Assembly: GCA_050999295.1 (NCBI GenBank)
Contig: JBPCPI010000155.1
Span: forward strand, 1-61,346
Direction of reading: 5' to 3'
Source: JACCQS01 sp050999295
GTDB taxonomy: Bacteria; Actinomycetota; Actinomycetes; Mycobacteriales; Geodermatophilaceae
DNA length: 61,346 nt
Part shown: positions 25,014 through 32,731 of the stretch, one piece after another
Numbering within the stretch: the first letter of the stretch is position 1
How the letters are laid out: each line of letters begins with the position of its first letter
Program-made: the position numbers and the translations under genes
The notes under the pieces: model-generated
Seen by the model: only the letters and a program-made list of their open reading frames with translations
Told to the model about the DNA's origin: nothing
Database searches by the model: none

Positions 25014-25661
25014 TCAGCCGCCGGGGCTGACCGACTTCACGGCCAGGAACTGGATCGGCAGGGTGATCAACTCCCCGGGCCCGTGCAGGACCTCACCGAC
25101 GAATTGGATCGCATCACCTGGTTCGAGCAGGTAGCGCGAGTCCCCGTAGCAGTACTCCATCTTGCCGGTGATCATGAACAGGAGTTCGGTACCGGCGTGT
25201 TGGTAGAGCGGGAAGACCTCGGTGCGCTCGGTCAAGGTCACCAGCATCGGCTCGAGGCTGTCGTAAGGCGCCCGCATCGTGCCGAGCATCTGGTAACGAT
25301 GTCCAGGACCTGAGCCCTTGTGCTGGATGTCTAAGCCGCCTCCGGCCTTGACGTACACCAGGTCCTGCTCCTCGGACAGGCCGCGGAAGAACGCGGTGAC
25401 TGGTACGGCCAGGGCTTCGGAGAGCCTCGCCAGCGTGGCCAGGCTTGGCGAGGACTGGGCGTTCTCGATCTTGGACAGCATTCCCTTGGACAGGCCGCTC
25501 TCCCTGGCCAGAACTCCCACCGTCCAGCCGTGGTTGTGCCGGAACTCCCGCACCCGTTCGGCGATGATCGCGCCCAGGGACTGGGCCAGAGCCGAGGCCT
25601 GCGAGGTGGGCTCGGACGAGTCTGCGTCGTCGGGGTCTGACTCCGGCACAGGGTGGACCAC
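25014..25661 (-). CDS. XRE-family regulator with cupin sensor domain
   Basis: About 215 residues from GTG 25661 (AGGGAG nine bases upstream); a TTG at 25727 would add 22 arginine-rich residues. The helix-turn-helix covers about residues 30-85 (HNHGWTVGVLARESGLSKGMLSKIENAQSSPSLATLARL) and a cupin barrel the C-terminal 110 residues (QHAGTELLFMITGKMEY, LEPGDAIQFVGEVLHGP). Such regulators often sense amines or amino acids. It is divergent from the second gmaS-like operon, whose promoter holds a palindromic element also found before tmm. That makes it the best candidate regulator for both. Confidence 0.85.
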   Translation of the reverse strand: MVHPVPESDPDDADSSEPTSQASALAQSLGAIIAERVREFRHNHGWTVGVLARESGLSKGMLSKIENAQSSPSLATLARLSEALAVPVTAFFRGLSEEQDLVYVKAGGGLDIQHKGSGPGHRYQMLGTMRAPYDSLEPMLVTLTERTEVFPLYQHAGTELLFMITGKMEYCYGDSRYLLEPGDAIQFVGEVLHGPGELITLPIQFLAVKSVSPGG

Positions 25662-25795
25662 CGCCGCGTACTCCCTTCGCCTACGTCTGGGGCTTGGCCT
25701 CCCGACCGAATGGAAGGCCTGTGCCAAACGCTAGTCCCCCGGCGCTAGACCAGTTCCCCCCGCAGCCCCGGAGGAAACGGGTGATCGGAAATAGT

Positions 25796-25823
25796 TGTCT
25801 CCTGTGAGGGGACAGAGTTTACT
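25796..25823. promoter_or_regulatory. Regulatory element shared with the tmm promoter
   Basis: Starts TGTCTCC, has a TGTGA spacer, then GGGGACA and ends GTTTACT. The first 19 bases form a near-perfect inverted repeat. Read on the other strand it matches the element before tmm (4325-4352) at 21 of 28 positions. It ends 55 bp before the TTG start of the synthetase gene and lies in the divergent gap next to the XRE-cupin gene. Confidence 0.6.
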
Positions 25824-25878
25824 GCCTGTGAATAGCAATTCCGATGGGCCCACACCCGGGCCGACCCGAGGAGGCCCA

Positions 25879-27276
25879 TTGAGCACCGACATCGAGGACT
25901 TCGTCGCCCAGGATGGTCGCCAGGAGGCGGTCGAGCGGATCCGTCGTGAGATCGACTCGAGCGGGGTCACCTACCTCTATTTCCAGTTCGTCTCGGTCAC
26001 TGGACGGATCATGGGCAAGGGCGCCCCCACCGCCCACTGGGAGACTTTCGCCCGCAAGGGATTCCAGCTGGTGTACGGCTCGACGGCCAACCTGTTCATC
26101 GATCGTCACGGCGACTACATCGGGTACGGCCCGGAGTCGCGCGAGTTGGTCGGCATCCCCGACGTGGACACGTTCTGCGTCCTTCCCTGGGATTCAAAGA
26201 CCGCGCGGGTGTTCTGCACGCTCTTCCGTGGCCGCGAGGAGGAGGAGAATCCAGGGGCGTATCTCACCTCTGACTGCCGCGGGAACCTCAAACGCATCCA
26301 TGCCGACTTCGAGGAGCGAACCGGCCTGCACCTGCGGGCGGGGACCGAGCCGGAGATGATGTGGCTCAAGCTCAATCCGGACGGCACGCCATCGGTCGAG
26401 GGCAAGACGAAGCCGTACTGCTACCACATCGACCAGTTCTCCGAGCTCCAGCCGGTCATCCATCGGGTCATCGAGTACAGCACCGCGATGGGGCTGGACA
26501 TGATCCAGGGCGACCATGAGGACGCGCCCGGCCAGCTGGAACTGAACTGGCAGTTCGACCGCGCCGAGCACACGGCCGACCGCTTGACCACCTATCGCCA
26601 GATCTGCAAGCAGGTCGGCCGGGAGTTCGGCTTGTTCCCGTGCTTCATGCCCAAGCCGTTCATGGGCGTCTCGGCCAACGGCTGTCACCACAACATCTCG
26701 CTCTGGGAGGGGGACCGTAACGCCTTCCTCCCGGAAGGCGACAACCCCAGGCAGCCGAGTCAACTGGGGCTCTACGCGATCGGCGGCGTCCTGGACCACC
26801 TGGACGCGCTGACCTGCGTCACCGCGCCGACGGTGAACTCCTATCGGCGGCTGTGGGACGCGGGCTTCTGGGCCCCGCTCTACGCCGATTGGGGATATCA
26901 GAACCGGACCACCGCCTTACGGGTCAGCTCCCCGGACCGATTCGAGTACCGCTCCGTCGACTCGTCGGTCAACCCGTACCTGTCGATGGCAGCCTTGATC
27001 CTCGCGATGGCCGACGGCCTGGAGCGCAAGCTCGACCCGGGCCCACCAGAGGAGCGGAACATCTACGAGGCCATGGCCGGCGGCAAGGATGTGCACAAGA
27101 TCCCGATGAACCTCGGCGACGCATTGGCGGCGCTGCGAGCCGACGACGTGGTCCGGTCGGCCATGCCCGATGAGATGTACAAGGTGTTCGAGCACTACAA
27201 GCGCGACGAGTGGGAACGCCATTGCGCGACGGTGACCGACTGGGACATCAAGGAGTACCTAGACATCCTGCCCTGA
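25879..27276 (+). CDS. Second GmaS-like glutamine synthetase family enzyme
   Basis: A 465-residue ligase related to but distinct from the gmaS product. The start is set at TTG 25879, directly after a strong GAGGAGG, giving STDIEDFVAQDG; a GTG frame further up lacks a ribosome-binding site. Active-site motifs include GTEPEMMW, QGDHEDAPGQLELNW, NSYRRLW and RSVDSSVNPYLS. In the nucleotide-site motif it reads NGCHHNISLW where GmaS has NGLHTHQSLW, so the second conserved His is Asn. It heads a five-gene operon with its own mgsA/B/C set. The amine it uses is unknown; dimethylamine, methylamine under other conditions, or ammonia are options. Confidence 0.78.
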   Translation: MSTDIEDFVAQDGRQEAVERIRREIDSSGVTYLYFQFVSVTGRIMGKGAPTAHWETFARKGFQLVYGSTANLFIDRHGDYIGYGPESRELVGIPDVDTFCVLPWDSKTARVFCTLFRGREEEENPGAYLTSDCRGNLKRIHADFEERTGLHLRAGTEPEMMWLKLNPDGTPSVEGKTKPYCYHIDQFSELQPVIHRVIEYSTAMGLDMIQGDHEDAPGQLELNWQFDRAEHTADRLTTYRQICKQVGREFGLFPCFMPKPFMGVSANGCHHNISLWEGDRNAFLPEGDNPRQPSQLGLYAIGGVLDHLDALTCVTAPTVNSYRRLWDAGFWAPLYADWGYQNRTTALRVSSPDRFEYRSVDSSVNPYLSMAALILAMADGLERKLDPGPPEERNIYEAMAGGKDVHKIPMNLGDALAALRADDVVRSAMPDEMYKVFEHYKRDEWERHCATVTDWDIKEYLDILP

Positions 27277-27333
27277 GCCATCCCGGCCTGACGGCGGCAA
27301 GCAACCCGGTATTCCGGGAAGGGAGACATCCAC

Positions 27334-28263
27334 ATGTGCGGTATCGCAGGAATCATCCACAAGGGCGGCGACGGCGCGGTCGGTGCCGAGATGACCAGCA
27401 TGCTTCAAGCAATGAAACACCGCGGACCGGACTCGACGGGCTATGCGCTGTACGGCCAGCCCAGTGACCTGCTGGTCATGCGCTTCAAGCTGGCAGACCC
27501 CAGCCAGACCAACGATTTCGACTTCGACGAGCGTCTGGAAACCAGCCGCCGCGAGGTAGAGGAGCGGCTGAACAAAATCGGCGCGACCGTCGACCGGATG
27601 GAAGCCGAGTCGCAGTATGCCTATCGCGCGACCTTTCGGTACGAGGGGGATCTCAAGCCGCTGACCGACTACGTCGAAGACGTTCCCGGCGCCGAGGTGC
27701 TCTCCCTCGGCCACTCTCTGGAGATCATCAAGGACCTCGGGGACGCCGAGACGGTGTCCGAGCAGTACCGGCTCGGAGGCTTCCGCGGTAGTCACGCGAT
27801 CGGTCACGTCAGAATGGCGACTGAGTCCGATGTGGACATCGCTGGCGCACACCCGTACTGGGCGTACCCGTTCTCCGATGTGGCCGTGGTGCACAACGGT
27901 CAGCTGACCAACTATCACCAGTGGCGGCGCCGGCTCGAGCGCAACGGGCACCGGTTCCAGTCCGAGTGCGACTCCGAGATCATCGCCGTCTACATCGCCG
28001 AACGCCTCGCCGACGGGCTCTCCCTGGAGACCGCGATGAAGCAGAGCCTGCAGGACCTCGACGGCGTGTTCACCTACCTCGTGGTCACCGACGACAGCCT
28101 TGGGGTGGCCAAGGACGAGATGGCCGCCAAGCCGCTGGTTCTGTTCGAGAGCGACCAGATGGTCGCCCTCGCGTCGGAGGAGATGGCGATCCGGGCGATC
28201 ATCGATCACGAGATCGACACCTACGATCCCTACGAATCCGAAGTCCTGGTGTGGAGCCGATGA
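27334..28263 (+). CDS. Glutaminase-type subunit of a second N-methylglutamate synthase-like enzyme
   Basis: A 309-residue class II amidotransferase domain beginning MCGIAGIIHKGG, so Cys2 is the nucleophile. GHVRMATES and VVHNGQLTNYHQW supply the substrate-binding and oxyanion residues, indicating an active enzyme. It is about 13 residues longer than MgsA. The stop overlaps the next start (ATGA). It sits 57 bp after the second synthetase gene. It could release ammonia or an alkylamine from the gamma-glutamyl product of that synthetase. Confidence 0.82.
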   Translation: MCGIAGIIHKGGDGAVGAEMTSMLQAMKHRGPDSTGYALYGQPSDLLVMRFKLADPSQTNDFDFDERLETSRREVEERLNKIGATVDRMEAESQYAYRATFRYEGDLKPLTDYVEDVPGAEVLSLGHSLEIIKDLGDAETVSEQYRLGGFRGSHAIGHVRMATESDVDIAGAHPYWAYPFSDVAVVHNGQLTNYHQWRRRLERNGHRFQSECDSEIIAVYIAERLADGLSLETAMKQSLQDLDGVFTYLVVTDDSLGVAKDEMAAKPLVLFESDQMVALASEEMAIRAIIDHEIDTYDPYESEVLVWSR

Positions 28264-29054
28264 AATCCACCAGCGAGAGCAGGCGGACCACCGCGTACGA
28301 CGTTCGGGGCCTGGCCGAGCCGGATGCGGTGGCGCCGAAGTCGGCCATCATCACCGGTGATACCGCGGAACTCGACGCCGAACCCCTGACCACCCGTCAG
28401 ATCAACCTGGAACTGCGCCGGCTGATCTACGGCGAGGGCGTCAGCCAGGTCACGTTGCTCAACCCCGGCGCCAAGCACTCACTGGCCGTCGGCCTGCTGA
28501 CTCGCTGCCGAATCCGGATCGAAGGCAGCCTCGGTTACTTCGGCTGCGGCCTGATCGACGGCCCGGAGATCCACATCACCGGACGGGTGGGCTGGGCGGT
28601 GGCCGAGAACATGATGGCCGGCGTCGTGGTCATCGACAAGAACGCCGGCTCGCTGACCGGTGCCGCCCTGCGCGGCGGCGACCTGGTGATCCGCGGCCAG
28701 GTCGGTGCCCGTACCGGCATCGACCAGAAGGGCGGCACGATCATCGTCGGTGGAACGGCCGGAGCCAACACCGGCTTCATGATGCAGCGGGGCCGGCAGA
28801 TCATCTGCGGCAACGCCGGACCCGGACTGGGCGACTCGATGTATGACGGGGCGATCTACGTCGGCGGGAAGGTGGCCTCGCTCGGCGTCGACTGCGTGGA
28901 GGCCGAGATGGGTCGCGATGACGACGAACTCATCGACCGCAAGTTCGGCATCTACGCCATGCACCGCCCGGACTCGTTCCGCAAGTTCGTCTGCGGCAAG
29001 AAATTGTGGAACTACGACAACCTCGAGCCGCACGAGCGCAAGCTCGTCCTCTGA
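28260..29054 (+). CDS. GXGXG subunit of the second synthase-like enzyme
   Basis: A 264-residue beta-helix protein like the GltB C-terminal domain, from ATG 28260. Repeats include GSLGYFGCGLIDGPEIHITG, KNAGSLTGAALRGG, GQVGARTGIDQKGG and GNAGPGLGDSMYDGA. It has about 35 more N-terminal residues than MgsB and a Cys-containing C-terminal tail (FVCGKKLWNYD). It overlaps the amidotransferase gene by 4 bp and precedes the FMN-subunit gene by 16 bp. Confidence 0.82.
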   Translation: MKSTSESRRTTAYDVRGLAEPDAVAPKSAIITGDTAELDAEPLTTRQINLELRRLIYGEGVSQVTLLNPGAKHSLAVGLLTRCRIRIEGSLGYFGCGLIDGPEIHITGRVGWAVAENMMAGVVVIDKNAGSLTGAALRGGDLVIRGQVGARTGIDQKGGTIIVGGTAGANTGFMMQRGRQIICGNAGPGLGDSMYDGAIYVGGKVASLGVDCVEAEMGRDDDELIDRKFGIYAMHRPDSFRKFVCGKKLWNYDNLEPHERKLVL

Positions 29055-29070
29055 CGTTTCAGGAGCTGGA

Positions 29071-30495
29071 ATGACTGGGCAGCAAGACCTTCCGACCCCG
29101 ACCGGGCGCCCGCTGGGTCAAAGCCGCATCTTCACGCCCACCGTCGTCGATGACATCCACACCAAGGCACAACTCGGCCGGTACCGGATGCGCGGCTTCT
29201 CGATGTTCAAGAAGATCCCGCATTGGGACGAGCTGATGTTCATGCCTGGAACGTTGACCCGGTTCGTCATCGAGGGCTACCGGGAGAAGTGTGAGACCAA
29301 GACTGTGCTCGGCGCGCGGTATGCCAAGAACCCGATCGAGCTCGACATTCCCATCTACATCACCGGGATGAGCTTCGGTGCGCTCTCCCTGGAGGCCAAG
29401 ATGGCCTTGGCCAAGGGCGCGTCGATGGCCGGTACGGCGACCTGCTCGGGTGAGGGCGGCATGATCCCGCCGGAGCGCGACCTGTCCACCAAGTGGTACT
29501 ACCAGGTCATCCAGAGCCGGTACGGGTTCAACCCGCACCACCTGATGCTCGCCGACGCCGTCGAGTTCTTCATCGGACAGGGCTGCAAGGTGGGACTGGG
29601 CGGGCACCTGATGGGCCAGAAGGTCACCGAGCAGGTAGCCGAGATGCGATCTCTGCCAGCTGGCATCGACCAGCGCTCCCCGGCGCGGCACCCTGACTGG
29701 CTCGGTCCGGATGATCTCTCCCTGAAGATCCAGGAGATCCGCGAGGCCACCGACTATCAGGTGCCGATCCAGCTCAAACTCGGCGCTGCCCGGGTCTATG
29801 ACGACGTACGGATGGCGGCCAAGTGCGGCCCGGACATCATCTACCTGGACGGCGCCGAGGGTAGTACCGGAGCCGGTCCACACATCGCCACGGAGGAGAC
29901 CGGCATCCCGCTGATGGCCGCGATCCCCGAGGCCAGGCGGGCGCTGGAGGACGTGGGCCTTGCCGACGAGATCGACCTGGTCGTCGCAGGTGGGATTCGC
30001 AACGGCGGGGACGTCGCCAAGGCACTCGCCCTCGGCGCCAATGCGATCGCCATCGGACACTCGGCGCTGATCGCGCTGAACTGCAACAAGGAACTCCCCG
30101 GTATCACCGACTACGAGGGAACCGTGGGCGTCCCCGCCGGTTCCTGTTATCACTGCCACACCGGACGCTGTCCCGTCGGCGTCACGACGCAGGACCCCGA
30201 ACTCCGAAAGCGGCTGAACGTGGACGAGGGAGCCGAGCGGGTCTACAACTTCCTGCACACCCTGACCCTCGAGGTGCAGATGCTCGCCCGCGCCTGCGGG
30301 AAAACAGACGTCCACAGCCTCGAGCCGGAGGACCTCTGCGCACTGACGACCGAGGCGGCCGCCATGGCCAAGGTCCCGTTGGCCGGGACGAAGTACATCC
30401 CGGGTGTCACCGAAGAGCGCACACTCTCCGAAATCAAGAGCCTGCTTGCCAAGCACGTGGCTAACGACGGAAGTGGAGGAGCGCGTCATGGCTGA
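29071..30495 (+). CDS. FMN and iron-sulfur subunit of the second synthase-like enzyme
   Basis: A 474-residue GltB-type FMN domain from ATG 29071 (AGGAG upstream). CETKTVLGARYAKNPIELDI and AGGIRNGGDVAKALALGANA form the FMN barrel. CYHCHTGRCPVG keeps the three cysteines of the [3Fe-4S] motif (nucleotides about 30144-30176), which the mgsC copy lacks. The ends of the two paralogues align closely (DPELRKRL, ARACGKTDVHSLEPEDL, VPLAGTKYIPG). The enzyme should thus resemble glutamate synthase electron flow more closely. The last 8 bp overlap the next gene. Confidence 0.83.
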   Translation: MTGQQDLPTPTGRPLGQSRIFTPTVVDDIHTKAQLGRYRMRGFSMFKKIPHWDELMFMPGTLTRFVIEGYREKCETKTVLGARYAKNPIELDIPIYITGMSFGALSLEAKMALAKGASMAGTATCSGEGGMIPPERDLSTKWYYQVIQSRYGFNPHHLMLADAVEFFIGQGCKVGLGGHLMGQKVTEQVAEMRSLPAGIDQRSPARHPDWLGPDDLSLKIQEIREATDYQVPIQLKLGAARVYDDVRMAAKCGPDIIYLDGAEGSTGAGPHIATEETGIPLMAAIPEARRALEDVGLADEIDLVVAGGIRNGGDVAKALALGANAIAIGHSALIALNCNKELPGITDYEGTVGVPAGSCYHCHTGRCPVGVTTQDPELRKRLNVDEGAERVYNFLHTLTLEVQMLARACGKTDVHSLEPEDLCALTTEAAAMAKVPLAGTKYIPGVTEERTLSEIKSLLAKHVANDGSGGARHG

Positions 30496-30937
30496 CGATT
30501 TCGACACGTCGGCGCGCAACCTGACCACCAGCAAGGGCATCGACACCGAGGAACTGACCGGGCGCACGTTCCCGTACCAGTTCGATCTCAGCTTGGTCGA
30601 GGACATCGACCTCAACGAGGCGACACCCGGTCAGGACATCAACTGGCTCGAGGACATTCATCTGATGCAGGAGGGCGGCATGAATGCGGTTTTCGACCGC
30701 TACACGAATGCCTTCCTCAAGATTCACTTCGAGATACCGGAGGGACGCGAGGACGAGTTCGCCCGAAAAGTGCTGATCAAGCACTTGCAGGAAGGCAACT
30801 CCTACGGCATCTGGCTGAAGCACAAGCATGCGAAGTTCGCTCAACCCGAACTCGGATCATGGTTGGCCGGTTCACAGACCGTGGGTGAGAACTGGGAGCC
30901 CGCAGAACTCGACGGCTGGCAACCGGCACTGCACTGA
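30488..30937 (+). CDS. 149-residue protein of unknown function in the second synthase operon
   Basis: Starts at ATG 30488 with a GGAGGAGCG ribosome-binding site and overlaps the previous gene by 8 bp, so it belongs to the operon. It is acidic at the N-terminus (TGRTFPYQFDLSLVEDIDLNE) and has no signal peptide, membrane helix or cysteine. A region DRYTNAFLKIHFEIPEGRED and KVLIKHLQEGNSYGIWLKHKH looks like an alpha/beta core with several His and Lys residues. I recognise no family. It may be a small subunit of the synthase-like complex or handle its amine product. Confidence 0.72.
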   Translation: MADDFDTSARNLTTSKGIDTEELTGRTFPYQFDLSLVEDIDLNEATPGQDINWLEDIHLMQEGGMNAVFDRYTNAFLKIHFEIPEGREDEFARKVLIKHLQEGNSYGIWLKHKHAKFAQPELGSWLAGSQTVGENWEPAELDGWQPALH

Positions 30938-31029
30938 CCAGAACGCGCCGGCTGAAGGTGGTCGGTGGCCCAGCGCCGGCAGAAGACGATCACCTCCTCC
31001 TGCATACCTCGACGCGCAGCACGTGCCCA

Positions 31030-31728
31030 TCATGTGGTTAAGCCGCGCGTCAAACCGATCAGGGCGTCTGTGGCGGCGGCAATCCGGACGCGGGCATCGC
31101 CCGAGACCGGGCTTTCCCCGTGCTGGGCCGCCAATTCAGCGGCCGTGTCGGTCAGCCGCTCGTAGGCTGACACGCCTTCGCGCAACCGCGAGGCGAGCAG
31201 GTTCAGAGCCGCCACCCCATCGTCGGTGGATCGCGCAGGGTCCTCGAGCGCAATGATCCGGGTGGCATGGGCGCGCAACGAACGAACACCGACCGAGGCG
31301 CGGATCCAGGTGTCCGCGGCGACGGCATCCGGAAGCGCGGCAAGGTGCCCGGCCAGTTCGCGCTCTCGTGCGGCAAGTCGAGCCAGCGGCGCGAAGGACC
31401 GGGACGACTCATCAGGAAGTACGCTGACCGGTATCTGCGGCCAGACATAGCGCCCGAGGTTGATCCGATATGCGCGGACCCCGGCCTCCACAGCTCCGGT
31501 CGTGACCACCAACGCCGCCAGACCCGCGATGATCTCGGTGATCTCGATCCCGGCCCGGTCCCCGATCTCCAGGGTGAGCACGATCAGCCCGATCGCACCG
31601 AGCAGCCGGTAGGCGAATCCGCGCCGGGACAGGCTCCGCTTGCGGGCAAGTCGGTCCTCAGCGGAGTCGCGGGCGATGCCGATCTCCGCCGTACGGGGGT
31701 AGTAGGGCGACTGTGGCCGGCGGATCAG
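31030..31728 (-). CDS. pspM: PspM-like envelope-stress membrane protein
   Basis: Up to 232 residues. The first ~60 are hydrophilic and basic. Two adjacent hydrophobic helices follow (AYRLLGAIGLIVLTLEI and EITEIIAGLAALVVTTGAV), then a long soluble C-terminal part rich in Ala and Arg. Layout and position directly after pspA match the mycobacterial pspA-pspM pair, where PspM anchors PspA at the membrane. No ATG, GTG or TTG occurs before GTG 31581, which would cut off the first helix. A CTG at 31728 overlaps the pspA stop (CTGA) in the manner of the ATGA and GTGA overlaps elsewhere, so I start the gene there. No Shine-Dalgarno is visible; coupling is likely. Confidence 0.65.
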   Translation of the reverse strand: MIRRPQSPYYPRTAEIGIARDSAEDRLARKRSLSRRGFAYRLLGAIGLIVLTLEIGDRAGIEITEIIAGLAALVVTTGAVEAGVRAYRINLGRYVWPQIPVSVLPDESSRSFAPLARLAARERELAGHLAALPDAVAADTWIRASVGVRSLRAHATRIIALEDPARSTDDGVAALNLLASRLREGVSAYERLTDTAAELAAQHGESPVSGDARVRIAAATDALIGLTRGLTT

Positions 31729-32594
31729 GCGGGTTCTGGGCGCTGTGCGTGCGCGGGGTCAGCGACTGCCTCATTCGTGGCCTGCTGCGCCTCGAGGGCG
31801 GGGCCGGTCGGAGTCGCCTCGACTGCTGCCGGCGGACCCTGATCCGCCCGTTGGCTCGTGGCCTTGTCGGTCCCGCTGTCCATGCTGGCGCGGATCTGCT
31901 CGAGGCGAGTGGCCGCGGAGACGTCGAGGGTGGCCTTCTGGACCTCGAGCATGCGTCCTTCGACGGAATTCTGGGCCAGCTCCTGCTGTCCCAGCGCGTG
32001 GGCGTAGCGCGCTTCGATCTTCTCCCGTACCTCACCGAGACTTGGTGTAGAGCCGGGAGCCGACAGGTCACTCATCTGACGTAGCGAGGCCGAGACCTGC
32101 TCCTGCATCCGGGCCTGTTCCAGCTGGCTGAGCAGTTTCGAGCGCTCGGCCAGGGTCTGCTGCAGACGCGTGCGGCTCTGCTCGACCGCTCCCTTGGCCT
32201 GCTCAGCGGCCTGCAAGGCCTCGTCGTGAGAACGCTTGAGGTCCTCAACCGACTGCTCGGCGGAGACCAGTTGGGTGGCGAAGGCCGCTGCGGCGCTCTC
32301 GAAATCGGCGGCCTTGGCAGCGTCACCCTTTGCCTTGGTCTGGTCGGCGAGCACCAGCGCCTGGCGGGCGGAGGCCTGCAGCTTCTCGACCTCGCTGAGC
32401 TGCCGGGTCAGCCGCATCTCCAGCTGTCGCTGGTTCCCGAGGACAGCCGCTGCCTGATTTGCCAGCGACTGATGGCGATGCTGTTCGGCCTCGATGGCCT
32501 GTTGGATCTGGATCTTGGGATCTGCCCTCTCCTCGATCTTGGCACCGAAGGCGGCCATAAAGTACTTCCACGCCTTCACGAACGGGTTGGCCAT
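31725..32594 (-). CDS. pspA: PspA/IM30-family envelope-stress protein
   Basis: A 289-residue coiled-coil protein of the ESCRT-III-related PspA family that coats stressed membranes. MANPFVKAWKYFMAAF is an amphipathic N-terminal helix. Residues about 25-230 are nearly all heptad-rich helix (QAIEAEQHRHQSLANQAAAV, QLSEVEKLQASARQALVLAD). The last 50 residues are a Pro/Ala-rich tail absent from E. coli PspA but common in actinobacteria. ATG 32594 has an AAAGGA ribosome-binding site. In mycobacteria the pair lies beside clgR; here clgR is 4.4 kb away. Confidence 0.9.
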   Translation of the reverse strand: MANPFVKAWKYFMAAFGAKIEERADPKIQIQQAIEAEQHRHQSLANQAAAVLGNQRQLEMRLTRQLSEVEKLQASARQALVLADQTKAKGDAAKAADFESAAAAFATQLVSAEQSVEDLKRSHDEALQAAEQAKGAVEQSRTRLQQTLAERSKLLSQLEQARMQEQVSASLRQMSDLSAPGSTPSLGEVREKIEARYAHALGQQELAQNSVEGRMLEVQKATLDVSAATRLEQIRASMDSGTDKATSQRADQGPPAAVEATPTGPALEAQQATNEAVADPAHAQRPEPA

Positions 32595-32731
32595 GCGAGT
32601 GAGTCCTTTCCCCGGGCGCTGTCAACGCCGCGTACGTGCGGTCGCGATCTCGTCCGCCAGTTGTTCCATCGTGCCATGTAACGGATACCGGAGTCCGGCG
32701 GTGCCCACCCTGGGCTCACTATGGTGTTTTC

